This document shows positions 46,598 through 58,599 of a stretch of 64,000 nucleotides of DNA, in pieces. The DNA is from Begonia masoniana. Taxonomy: Eukaryota > Streptophyta > Magnoliopsida > Cucurbitales > Begoniaceae. The stretch is taken from the NCBI GenBank assembly GCA_022432975.1, contig CM039509.1, positions 44,178,209 through 44,242,208 on the forward strand, read 5' to 3'. Numbering within the stretch: position 1 is the stretch's first letter; every line of letters starts with the position of its first letter. Under the pieces are notes generated by a model, which was not told where the DNA came from, did no database searches, and worked only from the letters and a program-made list of their open reading frames with translations. The translations under genes and the position numbers were made by a program.

Positions 46598-48150
46598 ATG
46601 ATCTGTTGTGTTTCTGCTTATACACTTATAGACACGGGAGCCACACACTCATTTATTGCAACCTTGTTTGCGTGTAAGCATAAGTTAGAATACTTACCAG
46701 CTGATAGGCCATATAGTGTGATGTTACCATCAGGAAAGTCCTTGTATTCTGAGCAGATATTGAAAGGCGATATTGTGTCCCTAGGAGATAAGAAGTTATA
46801 TGTAGAACTGATTGTAGTTGACATGAAAGGATATGAAGTTATATTAGGAATGGATTGGTTATCCAGGCATTATACCACGATAAGTTGTAGGTCTGGATTA
46901 GTCGAGTTTCGACCGCCTAATGGAGATCAGTACACTTTCCAAGCTATCCCAAAAATAAGTAAAATACCGATTATATCCTCGCTAGAGGCTCAGCGGTTAT
47001 TGAAAGATGGTTGTGAGAGTTATCTAGCTAGTGTAATCGATATTCGGGTAAAGAATAAGGTAGAGCTGCAAGATATTTCTATAGTTAAAGAGTTTCCTGA
47101 TGTGTTTATGGATGATTTGCCAGGATTACCACCCGATAGAGAAATAGAATTTGTAATTGATACGTATCCCGAGGCATTACCCGTATCTAAGAATCCTTAT
47201 CGCATGGCACCTGTTGAACTAAAGGAGTTAAAAGTCCAACTACAGGAATTAGTAGACAAGAGATTCATACGCTCTAGTAGTTCTCCCTGGGGTGCGCCTG
47301 TGTTATTCGTAAAGAAGAAAGATGGTTCCCTAAGAATGTGCATAGATTACCGAGAACTGAACAAGTTGACAATTAAGAATAAATACCCCTTGCCCCGAAT
47401 TGACGACTTGTTTGACCAATTGCAATGAGCTAAGATGTTTTCAAAGATTGACTTGCGTTCGGGTACTACCAATTGAAAGTTAAGGAAAGTGATGTACCTA
47501 AGACAGCTTTTAGGACCCGTTATGGACATTATGAATTCCTTGTGATGTCGTTTGGGTTAACCAATGCACCTGCAGCTTTTATGGATTTTATGAATCGAGT
47601 GTTTCGTGATTACTTGGACAAGTTTGTGATTGTATTCATAGATGATATTCTCATATACTCACAGACTAAAGCTGACCATATAGAACACTTAAGGATAGTT
47701 TTGACCACCCTGAGACAGCAACAACTTTATGCCAAGTTGTCCAAGTGTGAATTTTGGTTGGATAAGGTTAACTTTTTAGGCCATGTCATTTCTGCTGAGG
47801 GTATATCAGTAGATCCAATTAAGATTCAGGCTGTTAAGGACTGGCCACAGCCAAGGAATGTCAGTGAGGTCCGTAGTTTTCTTGGTTTGGCAGGCTATTA
47901 TATGAAGTTTATTAAAGGATTTTCTATTATAGCTAAGCCTTTAACTAGTTTAACAAAGAAGGACACCAAGTACTCTTGGACCGAAGCTTATGAAGATGGC
48001 TTCCAGACACTTAAGCTGAAGTTAACGACAGCCCCACTTTTGACTCTCCCAACTGAAAGAGGAAAGTTTAGTGTTTATTGTGATGCATCCAAAGTTGGAC
48101 TGGGGGTGTGTTTTGATGCAAGAAGGCAAGGTTATAGTGTATGCCTCTAG
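46598..48150 (+). pseudogene. pol: Protease and reverse transcriptase of D, broken
   Basis: 46598-47428 has protease ([10 protein letters not shown]), the [17 protein letters not shown] linker and RT fingers ([22 protein letters not shown]), ending at TGA 47426-47428. After a frame change, 47473-48150 has [20 protein letters not shown], the FIDDILIYS catalytic motif, the segment missing from M (LGHVISAEG) and the start of RNase H (YCDASK). Frame is lost again near 48110. All key RT motifs are present but divided. Confidence 0.9.
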
Positions 48151-48670
48151 GCAGCTAAAGAATTATGAACAGAACTACCCTACTCACGATTTGGAATTAG
48201 CCGCAGTTGTGTTTGCATTAAAGATTTGGAGACATTATCTGTATGGACAACAGTGTGAGGTATTTTCCGACCATAAAAGCCTGAAGTACCTCTTTACTCA
48301 AAAAGAATTAAACATGAGACAGAGACGTTGGTTAGAATTTGTTAAAGATTATGACTTCGAAATTAAGTATCATCCGGGCAAGGCTAATGCTGTAGCCGAT
48401 GCTTTAAGCAGAATGTCAACGACAATGTAACCCGCGTTATCAACCATGTCTATACCTTTGAGAAAGGAAGTTCAGAGGTTCAAATTGGAAATAGTCCCCG
48501 AGCTGTCATTTTTACTGGCTGGTTTATCTATCCGACCAACTATTTTGGACAAGATCAAGGAGGCACAACAAAAGGATTCGAAGAAGAATAGTAGCATGAT
48601 GAATAAGTTAAAGGATGCCTCCTCGGAGTTCAGTCTCTCTAATGATGGTATTTTGAAATTTAAGAACTGA
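48071..48670 (+). pseudogene. RNase H and linker of D, broken
   Basis: 48071-48430 carries [32 protein letters not shown] and NAVADALSR, then a stop at 48428-48430. 48446-48670 is the linker before integrase and ends at a TGA (48668-48670) where M has a Trp codon (RNRWCIP). The RNase H catalytic residues are visible. Confidence 0.85.
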
Positions 48671-49398
48671 TGGTACATTCCGAATGATAAGGAGTTGCGT
48701 GAGTTGATCTTGGCTGAAGCTCATTCATCTTCATTTTCTGTGCATCCTGGTAGCACCAAGATGTATCGGGATTTAAGGTTACATTATTGGTGGCCAAATA
48801 TGAAGAGGGATGTTGCTATGTATGTAGAGTCATGTTTGGTACGCCAACAGGTAAAGTAGAACACCAACGCTCAGGAGGTACCCTTCAACCCCTACCAATC
48901 CCTGAATGGAAGTGGGAAAACATTGCCATGGATTTTGTTGTAGGTTTACCAAAGACAACCAAAGGACATGATAGTATTTGGGTCGTGGTTGATAGAATGA
49001 CAAAGTCGGCACACTTTATACCTGTAAGAATGACTTTCACAATGGACCAGCTTGCTGATTTGTATGTCCAAGAAATCATCAGATTGCATGGAATTCCTTT
49101 ATCTATTGTATCCGATCGTGATCCTAGATTCACCTCAAGGTTTTCGCAAAGTTTGCAAGGCACATTAGGATCAAAGTTATCTTTCAGCACTGCCTTCCAC
49201 CCACAAACCGATGGACAATCTAAACGGACAATTCAAATACTCGAGGACATGTTGAGGGCATTGCTTGAGTTCCAGACGTCGTGGAGTCGATACCTGCCAT
49301 TGGTTGAATTCTCTTACAACAATAGTTACCAGTCCACCATAGGTATGGCACCTTATGAAGCACTGTATGGCAGGAAGTGCAGGTCACCTTTGTACTAG
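48671..49398 (+). pseudogene. Integrase of D, active-site Glu changed to Lys
   Basis: The zinc-finger part at 48671-48860 ends SCLVRQQ, so the last Cys of the HHCC set is Arg (Cys in M). A frame change follows, and 48870-49398 carries the first Asp (AMDFVVGLP) and the second Asp (SIVSDRDPRF). In QTDGQSKRTIQ the catalytic Glu is Lys. The frame ends at TAG 49396-49398, where M has Trp (PLYWDE). This integrase would be inactive even without the breaks. Confidence 0.9.
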
Positions 49399-49966
49399 GA
49401 TGAGGTCGGTGAAGCAAAACTCCTAGGTCCCGAGATTTTGCAACAGATGTCGGACAAGATTGCCACTATTAGGAAAAGAATGATAACAGCACAGAGCCGA
49501 CAGAAGAGTTATGCAGATCAGAGGAGAAGAGACCTTGAGTTTTCTGTTGGTGATGAAGTTTTCCTGAGGATTTCACCATTTAAAGGAGTTTTAAGATTTG
49601 GTAAGAAAGGAAAGTTAAACCCACGATTTATTGGACCCTTCCCCATCTTAGAAAGAATTGGCAGTACGGCTTATAGATTGCAATTGCCTCCATCATTGGA
49701 AAGGATTCATAATGTCTTTCATGTGTCAATGTTAAGAAAATGCATACGGGACCCTACACAAGTCATTAAACCAGTGGATTTTGAGATTAAGCCGACACTG
49801 GTGTATGAAGAAAAGTCGGTGCAGATATTGGAATCTGCAGTTAAGACTCTAAGGAATAAAGAGATTCCACTGGTGAAAGTTTTATGGATGAATCATGGTA
49901 TCGAGGAAGCCACATGAGAAAGACAGCAACACATGATGGACAAATATCCAGAACTCTTCGCTTGAT
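49399..49966 (+). pseudogene. Integrase C-terminus and chromodomain of D
   Basis: The frame reads QQMSDKIATIRKRM, FLRISPFKGVLRFGKKGKLNPRF, VFHVSMLRK and a chromodomain (VQILESAVKTLRNKEIPLVKVLW...EEAT). A TGA at 49915-49917 replaces the last chromodomain Trp. The C-terminus, DKYPELFA, ends at about 49966. It is the plus-strand counterpart of 30251-30735. Confidence 0.85.
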
Positions 49967-49990
49967 CAATTTTCGGGGACGAAAATTTTG

Positions 49991-50006
49991 TTTAAGGAGG
50001 GGTGGA
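49991..50006 (+). other. Polypurine tract of element D
   Basis: TTTAAGGAGGGGTGGA, immediately before the 3' LTR start. Confidence 0.85.
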
Positions 50007-51711
50007 TGTAACACCCGACAACTTCAACCAGGTGACTTCCTAACTGAATTAACGGCCATGATTATTCAATCTTCACGGTTTAGAATTTTATGCCAAGCTT
50101 AATTAATTACATGTGGATTTAAACTAGGTTGAGTGGCAAAGTTGTAATAATGGAGGATTGAGACCAGTATTTAAAGAAAAAGGAAATGATTCAAACCTCA
50201 TTTAAACCACTGTAGCCGTCATCTCTTACTCTCGACGATTTCCCCTCTCGAGCTCTCGCTCTCTATCAGCTAAAAATCCCTCTTCCGACGATCGGTTTCC
50301 TTGCTGCTTCTCGGCTACTTTGTGCTCGAGGTACGAGTTTGGCAATGTAGCTATCTTTTAGTCGTTAAGCTCTATTTTTTGCTGTGTTGAAGTTCTGGGT
50401 TCTTCAATGGCCGAGTATTAGTAAGGGTATTTTAAAATATGAAAGTGGTAACGTCATTCCGAATCGATTTTGGACATTAAACAACCAACCCTGAGTTATC
50501 ACTAACCGAATCTGTCTGTTTTGGGTTTTGGATTTCAAACTGCACAGAGAACTATACTAAGGATTCGGGAGTGACTATAGCTATTAGATCCTAGGATGAC
50601 TTGTGTTTAGAACTAATAGGACTTTGTATTAACTACTGCAATGTAAATGTTTTAGGTGAAGAAGTTTGAAGAGAAAGGAGCGCAAATTGCTAAGGAGACC
50701 AGGTAAGTGAATGTGTAGGTTTCTCGGTCATTAGGACCCTACATCAAAGGATGCTAGGTAGAAACTCATACGGTGATTAGAATTTTCCCTTATGTCACTG
50801 TCTAATGTTTATGTCGTTGATTAGCTCAATGGTAAGATTTCACGTCGAATGATGCTCTGTTCTGTAGCTTGATGATTTAAGAATTTTCATGTTCATGCAT
50901 CATGAATGTTTTATGCATATGAAAATGTTTTAAGAGCATGTTTTTGCATGAACAAGATAAGAATATAAAACTTATACAACGTGGGTTAAGCGAGGGTTGG
51001 GGGCGGTTTGGCGTATGTCACTGTCCAAAAGAAGGACCATGATACAACCCACAAGGGAACTATGTGCACTCTCACTGTCAAACCCCCTTTACCGGCACAA
51101 ATCCTCCCTTAATCCACACAACGTAAACAAAGAATATTAACGATGAACATGAATGATGTATATGAATGATGATTATGAACAATGAATATGAACGATGAAT
51201 ATGAATGATGTATATGAATGATGATTATGAACAATGAATATGAATGATGAACCAGGATGAAGACTTGAGTATGAGTATGAATAAGAAAAGATTCATGAGC
51301 TTTTATTTCCTCAAAATGAGCATTCATGCATACTTATTAGTACTGCATTCCTTACTAAGCATTAGGCTTATAGTTTAAACCTTATGATGTAGGTGATGAG
51401 TTTTCAGGTGAGGATCTCAAAGTTAATGAGGATGTCTAAGCTCGGTTCCTGGAAGGTGTTCAGGGAGCAAATCTGTGACTGGATGGCAAAGGAGACCCTG
51501 GTTAATGTTTTTTTATGATTTTAGTTATGATAACGAATATGATAGTTTAAGTAGGATGAGTCTATTTCATAACATTGAGTCTTCTTTTAAAGATGTCTGT
51601 TGACCACTGAATCTGGAAATAATTTTAAGGAGCATTGGTTGGTCTGTTTGCTTAGTTTCGCTATAGGAGTTTGGGTGGGAGATACTGATATATTAATATG
51701 AAGGTTACGCC
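50007..51711 (+). mobile_element. 3' LTR of chromovirus D, cut by gap 2
   Basis: Begins TGTAACACCCGACAACTTC and follows the 5' LTR closely to about 51650, including the 47-nt micro-exon (50656-50702) and the intron 2 repeat (51130-51260). The last 60 bases before the gap suddenly differ from the 5' LTR by several indels. The remaining 900 bp, including the array, are absent. Confidence 0.9.
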
Positions 51712-51811
51712 NNNNNNNNNNNNNNNNNNNNNNNNNNNNNNNNNNNNNNNNNNNNNNNNNNNNNNNNNNNNNNNNNNNNNNNNNNNNNNNNNNNNNNNNN
51801 NNNNNNNNNNN
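51712..51811. other. Scaffold gap 2 (100 N)
   Basis: Exactly 100 N. Sequence after the gap is not LTR D, so more than the nominal 100 bases is missing or the join is wrong. Confidence 0.98.
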
Positions 51812-52737
51812 GCTTCATTACCAGTTGGACAAAATAGAGACCACCCTTTGCAACCCATTCTGACCCACCCCTTTCGTGCCTGCAGAGAAAGGCTCTCGAC
51901 ACCCTATTCTGTACTCGTTGTGGCAGTGAAATCTCAAGGATAGGGTTGAAGACTAGCCTAAGAAGACTGAAACAATGTGGAAGAATGATTACGTTGAGTT
52001 TGAAGTGCAACAGCATGGCTTCTTTACTTACTATCCTCTTCTGAAATCTCTTTACAGTCATTCAAATCATCATATGTCTTTTCTTTCTTCTCCAAACACT
52101 CCATTTTGGAGTTATGGTCCTGGGTTCTAGGGTTTGAAGTGGCTTTTTTTCAACTTTTTGAGACTGGTCACTTGGTTTTTCCCACGCGGTTTTGCTTTCG
52201 GTAAACAACAGTGTTGTTTAAGTATTGGTGTAATGGATATACACCTTTTTATTGATGCCATCATTTTTGACGTACCCTTTCGTATAAAAAAAATAGATAC
52301 AATGAACAACAATGCTTGCACTCCTTCAAATATCAAAACAAACGGTTCTCAGTCCTTCAATTAGTGTGTCAATCATATCAAGACCAAAAGGGACCAGAAC
52401 CAAAATGACAGTGACTAATCCAAAAGTGGAGATCGATTCTAGGGTGTGTGCAAATACCTGACGCACGGACTGAGAAACTGACCGGGTCACCTGGTTTTTG
52501 GTTTCGGTTTCATTTTGTTTCCGTTCCCCCTCCTAAACCCGTCCGTTCCTCGTCCTCGTTCCCTGCGGTCCCTCCGCTTCCCAAGACCACCGATCTTGGT
52601 CCTTTTTTTCAATCCGTGGCCCCCCCAAAAAAAATTCTCGAATACCCGAATTTGGACCGATGAAAAAAAAACACTGGTTTTTTAGGAAAAATCTCTCCCA
52701 CTCTATCAGTTCCCTACTTACTACTTTCTTTTGTCAA
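51812..52737. other. Unclassified sequence right of gap 2
   Basis: No gene recognised. A segment 52440-52664 starts tagggtgtgtgcaaatacc and is C/T-rich in the middle, which recalls the tagggttgtgcaaa ends of some hAT-type elements. A matching inverted end was not found. Short ORFs here lack domains. Confidence 0.3.
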
Positions 52738-54352
52738 TCCAATTCTCTCTCTATATGAGCAACGAAAGAATTTATTTTATGTTTGTATTTTTTTTTTAAA
52801 TTTTACACTTAATTTTGGTGTCACTGTCAGTGTTTTTTATTTTCGTGTCGATTTTCAACGGTTGGTATCATAGCAAAGTGAAAAAAGTGTTTGTACCTGG
52901 ATGGAACACATTTTGGATTTGCAATTTTTTAAAACAATTTGCAATTGTTGAAAAGAAAAATTAAAAATAAAGAAAAAAAATGATGAAATTTTTCGTTAGA
53001 TTGTTGGTTAGGTCCAAAACTCAAGCAAAGGAATCGCCGATCGAGGTAGTAGGCGCAGTGAGAATCAACAACAATAACACGTCGATGATGTTATCCAATT
53101 GAAGATAGATCAAAAATCAAAGAACCGTGTGATAGATATGTTATTTTTTTCAGAAGAAAAATTTCACATAACTGAGTGTCGTTTAAATTGCCATAATAAA
53201 ATAAAAGAGAGGTGTAGAGAAAGAAAACAACTGATTACGTAGCTACGGTGAGTTTTCAGAAGAGGATTATTGTAGAAAGATTTACTTTTTGTGTTTGAAG
53301 AAAACTTAAAAGCCAAATAAGATTTGAATTTGGATTCTTTTAGAGGCATGTTATCACGCCCGGCGTGTCTACAATGTTGATGGGTAATAATATACCTTGT
53401 AGAATATAGATATCTTATGTATTTATTCAAAAAGAATACGAAAATAGTGAAGAAAAAGTTGAAGATTGTAGAGAAAAAGGTTTGCAATTTGTTAATAGAT
53501 AAGATTGAAGAGATGAGAATAAGTTTGTTAGGAGAGAGATGGAGAATAGTTAATACGTGAATTTATATACTTTAGTTACGGTTGTTACGTGAATATTTTT
53601 CTTGATTGATTGTGATTTATTCAGTGAGAAAGACATACACTAACTGAATACGTAGATTTTTATTTTTAAAGGTAAATAAAAAAATTAGGACTTGTATTGG
53701 AATTATGTAAGCATATTAACTTCACATAGTTTTTTAGTTTTAGTCCACACGTTTCAGTTTTTGCGTTTTTCTAAATAAAATTATATGTTTTTAGTCGCAG
53801 CTCGTTACGCCCTCGCAGTTTTGTTCTGGGTTTAGTTCCAAAATAATTTTTACTACTAGGTAGAGAGTGATAATTTCTTATAAATTAATATTTTATTTAA
53901 AATTAAAATCACTTTGATTGCACTTAATTGATTCTTAATGACATTGTCCATCATAGTCGGGAAAAACATATTGTAGAAATAGTAAACACTTCTAGTGAGT
54001 CTTTGCAAAGAGATAGTTCAGATTTATCTAAATAATTTGTTAACTTTTACTAAATTTTTTACATAAAGGAAAATCAAATCTAAGTCAGATATTTCTTCGT
54101 TTATTTTCATATGATTTTGAATTCTTGTTCTACTTCATTTTCATTGTACTTTACTTTTAGTTCATTCTAAAAATCATCAACTAATTCAATAATATTTTAT
54201 TTATGTGTTTTACTTACTATTTGTGATTTTGATAATGTGGTCATCGTAAATGTGATATTTACGAATCATATAGTAAGGGATGCGGACATGGTTACTTTGC
54301 TTAGTGTTATAGTTTGCACAAATTACTTTGAAAATCAAAATGTTATATGGAT
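52738..54352 (+). pseudogene. Decayed copia-like segment, copy 2
   Basis: Aligns along its length with 41205-42779, with many small indels. The PBS-like ggtatcatagc is better preserved here (about 52863-52874). The gag tail is more damaged (53100-53340), and about 25 extra bases appear near 53345-53370. It ends at the point where copy 1 is interrupted by LTR D (atgttatatgga) and then continues into other sequence without an LTR. Confidence 0.5.
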
Positions 54353-57300
54353 TAGCAGAATAATAGGTAATGTGCGATGTTTCCCGATGTGTGAATAAAA
54401 TTTGATCTAGTTGAGTACTTCGATTCAAAGGGTTACAAATATACGTGTAAGTGAAGTCGTAAAGATCAATGAAGTTGCTCTCATCATATTAAAAGAAATA
54501 AAAGTTCTGTCAATTCTGTGTTGTAGTGTTCACATTAATGGTAAAAAAGTCGTGATGCTGTTATTGCACACTCCAAATGGTATTTTGAAAGACTAAAAAG
54601 GAGTCACATTTAAGTAAGCTCAAGTTGAGAGTTGAATAGTTGATATGACCGAATGTGCATATTTTCAAGGTGATGCCGTCACCCTGGTCTTCACCAATTA
54701 ATCTCATGCATAGAGTTATTGCTTAAAGGGCAATGCTAGACGAAAGGTTGAACTCCACAATGGTATGGTGGAATAATTTAGTTAGTTACTAAGACAAGGT
54801 TGAACCTCACCATGGTTATGGAGGAACTAATTAGTTAGTTATGGGTTGAATGTGTTTTGAGATAATCGATTCGAAAAGAGAGTCTCCACAAATACAAATA
54901 TAGTTGATTTCGACGATTAGATAGTTGATGACACAATGGAAGAAAAATAATTTCTTTCACGCTATATCTTTCACATTAAACACAGTCTAAACTGTCGTCT
55001 GATCTTTTAATTTGGTTAGGGACGTATAAGGACTCAGTTTCATATTAAATTTTTTATATTATTCTGACATTTGTTGTTTGAACCACAAATTACGTTATAA
55101 TGATTTTGTTCACGTAAATTTTAGTGTTTTTTTTTTGTCTCGTTCCATTTTGACAACAGTATTGGACTAGGAACCGTGGAAGATAATGAGGAGATTTTTG
55201 TTTTGGAGTGAATGGATTATGGATAAGCGGGACGGTGGGAGAGAAGAGAAGAAAGAGGAAGGTGGTGGGTAGCCAATCTTTTCCATAATTAAAGCAAAAG
55301 ACCATGTATTTGAACACCACCTAACAATCCTCCTTCCCCGTTATTCTACTTGGCTCCCCTCCACCCAACCACCTTTAACACTATTACATTTACCACATAT
55401 TCATTAAACTGTCTCACAAATAAGGTTTCTTATTTTGAGTTAAAGTTTGTATAAAGACTAAATTAAGGTTGTGTTTTTCTTATAGTTATTAGGGGATTTA
55501 GTCAGACCACCTCACAAAACTTATCATTTCAACGAAACAAACTTTTTCGTCTCTTTAATTTTCTGAAAAAAACAATTAAAATATTGGGATTAGCAAAAAA
55601 AGTAGCAATCGAAAGTCAAGACCACCGGGTTCAAACAAGATGGTGAAGATGAACAATCCAAGACAAAGACAGACATCAAAGAAAAAGAACTAGAGGAGAG
55701 AAGAAGAAGGTTCCGTTTACAGTTATTAATTAATTATGCTTATTTATTTATTATTATGATTATTATTTCACACGCATGGGGGACCTTTCTCTTCGAACAA
55801 ATGGAGTTTTGAAAGGGTACTGAGTTAAAGATAAAACTTAAAAACGTTTGAAAGTGATTAATCCAGAGTTAATCAAAAAAGGTTAACACATTAATTGGCA
55901 CGTGTGAGCTTGGATGATGCGAGAACTTTGCTTGTGAATGAAGTTAGTGGCAGAAGTGCAATTCTAAGTGAACTCCAGGGTGTTTGGTAAAAGCGCAAAA
56001 AAAAAAGTCAGCGTCCCGCCGCTACCAACGCACCGCTCTGTCGGGGCGGAAGTTGGCAGCCGTCGCACGTCAGCTCATGTGCGAGGTTTACGGTAGTGGA
56101 CCCCCATCACCAACTCTCCTCTGGTAGGCCCCACCGACATTTATTTAATTATAAAAAGCCTCATTACTTATAATCCTACTTTTTCTTCTTCGATTTATAA
56201 AATTAGGCATTGATGAATTACAACTATTGCTAGAACGATCTCGGCCGTTGATCATCCATGGGGGATGGATCACGCTGTGGAAAGTGGTGTCCGCTGGAAT
56301 CTGATTGGCTGGAGAAGTCATTCCTTGCTACATGAGAGTGGTCAAAGATCCTCTCTTCCCCAATTCCGCAATCATATCCACACTTATTATCTGATATTTA
56401 GTTGGGCCATCTCATAAAATAATTTAAAATTTGCACAAAAATATTTAGTTTAATAGTTAGTGAGTGGAGATTATAATTAACGGATCACTAATCAAGGTTT
56501 TTTTTTTTAAAACAAGGGAGACGTGGGTGTATAGCCAGGATATTATCGGTTAAATTATAATAGAGAAATAATTAAATTTTGGGTTAAAGTGCAAAAAACT
56601 CTTAAACTATATACCGTGTGGAAATTTTGACTTTTAAATTAATTTTCTTAATAAATTAACTCTTAAACTCTTTTCAAATTAATCTCGCCCTTGTCTTTTA
56701 TTGTTCTGTTAAAATAAAAGCAGACATATGTCACTAAGTTGCCTGCTTGTACTATAGGTTGTCAGCTTTCATGGCATTTTTGAACTAAAAATTCAATTAT
56801 GAGCGTTCTTCTTAAACTAAAGTGGGTTCCGAGATATTTTTCCACTCTTTATTTATGGGCGTTTTCTTTGAACTCCAAGAACCTGTTACGAACACTCGCC
56901 TCAATTAAAGAAAAACAACGAGGAAAAGTAAGTTGTTATAGAGAATAATTTAAGAGTCAGTTTTTGTTCACTGCCTTTTGTTCCTCTACCTTTTATTTTT
57001 AAATTAGAGAATGAATTAAAAAAATGGATATTACACATTAAATGATATATGTTTAAATGAATGTAAATCTATCAAAAAAAAAAAAAAAACTAATATGCTA
57101 TTATCATTTTGGGCATTGAATATTCTATCTTGCACTACATAGTTCTTTGATCGCGAACTGTATCAAAATATGAATTGTAGTAGAAAGAAGGATAATTTCC
57201 TAATTTTTTTCATTCAAAAACAAATGGTTCGAAAGAGAAACTTTAGATTTGGGCTGGGCTTAAAGAAGAAAAGAAACAGGCAAGGTGAGCTGGGCTTATG

Positions 57301-58519
57301 AACTTCAATCTCAACATATTGGTTCAAAATTAGTCAGTAGGAAAATCTATTTTCAAAATAACAATATCAGTCCTAAATGACATTAAACTTTGAAAACAAA
57401 TTTAGTAACTAAAGTATATGTAACTGTTGGTTCTGCAGTTTTGGGTTCGCTTTTTTTCAGTTTTTTGCAACAGTTTTCGTAATTCTTGTAGATTATTAGT
57501 TTTCCTTACATTTATAGCGTTCTATTATTCTTTTTATAAATAGAAGAGGAGTAAGGTGGAAAGAGTTAAGAGAGTTATTGAACATAAGAGAGAGAGAAAA
57601 TCTGATCTAACGAATGCTGCTGTTGCATTACAAAAATTGGCCTTTTTGAAAAATTTCGGTGCTGAATTTTGTAAGCATTGTTCGAACCATGTAAAATTGT
57701 ATTCTTGATTTTTCTATGTTCTTTCCTAGTTAATCCCACACCAATTCAGGACAAGGATCTATAATGTTTTGGAGAATAAATTTAGAGAAATAATTTCAAG
57801 GCAAAATCATATCAATAACTAAAGACACTAGCATAAAGTTAGCGTACTGAATTTACACCTCAAAAGTGACGGTAACAGGTGTAAGGTCTGTTTATTCAAT
57901 GTTATTGTTGTAGGCTAAAAAAATCAACTGCAAACCCACAAATGGTAGGGACCTCTCTCGCCAACACCAACAAGAATGGAAAAGGCAAGCCTAAGAAAAA
58001 TATTGTTTCTAGAGAGATTAACTCGAGCTCTTGGTGATGGTGGATCCATTATTGAGTAGTGCATTCGTTTACAACAATTAAAAATGTGATTGCGGCTGAA
58101 TGTTATGTTAACCTCCACCATATCGTTGTAGGGGGACTTGTGGTTTGCATACATGTGTTTTGCCATCAGTTGTTGCACAAGTGCTCTATGTGTTACAACG
58201 GCCAAACTTGAGTGGATAATAACACTACAAATGATTATATATTTTTTTCATTTTCGGATAATCACGTTATGTGAAAATATCCACAATTAATGTAATCGAT
58301 GATGCTACATCATCGCAGTTTGTCTATTTCTCGATTTTACGTCTATTCTCAGGAATATTATAATTTTCAAGTTAATCAATGTGTCAGATTTCGGTAGTAG
58401 TCTTTGATAGATTGATAGACAATATTTTAAAGTGGTAAAATTATTGCAGTTGTTAAAGATGGTAAAAGTGTTAATTTAAGTTGACCACATTAAAGTAATT
58501 AAAAACCTGACCCAAGAGA
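54353..58519. other. AT-rich intergenic region, no supported gene
   Basis: About 4.2 kb with only short ORFs. Details: a diverged direct repeat of about 55 bp at 54740-54850 (gaaggttgaac...atggtggaat), an ATT-rich run near 55735-55770, a GC-rich block 55995-56130 followed by a tataaaaag box at 56151-56159 that looks promoter-like but leads to no ORF, and a tataaatag box near 57536. Poly-A/T runs are common. A 93-codon minus ORF (57924-58205) has no known domain. Confidence 0.4.
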
Positions 58520-58588
58520 GTCGTGTAGTATAGTGGTAAGTATTCCCGCTGACACGTGGGTGACCCGGGTTCGAGCTCAGGCAACGGC
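58520..58588 (+). pseudogene. tRNA-Asp-like pseudogene
   Basis: Closely resembles a plant tRNA-Asp(GUC): gtcgtgtagtatagtggtaag at the 5' side (A box), cccgctgacacgtggg in place of the anticodon arm, gacccgggttcgagc at the T arm (B box), and caacggc closing the acceptor stem. It is about 69 nt, three short of normal, with one base lost in the acceptor side and the anticodon loop altered. It may be a decayed gene or the head of a tRNA-derived SINE; a following A-tail is not evident. Confidence 0.6.
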
Positions 58589-58599
58589 CCAAAAACTTG

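Noticed and set aside
55995..56340. GC-rich block plus TATA box that looks like a plant gene promoter
   Set aside because: No ORF with plausible exons follows in either direction in the next 2 kb. It is kept only as a remark in the intergenic entry.
57924..58205. 93-codon minus-strand ORF
   Set aside because: No domain, no neighbours and no sign of codon bias; probably chance.
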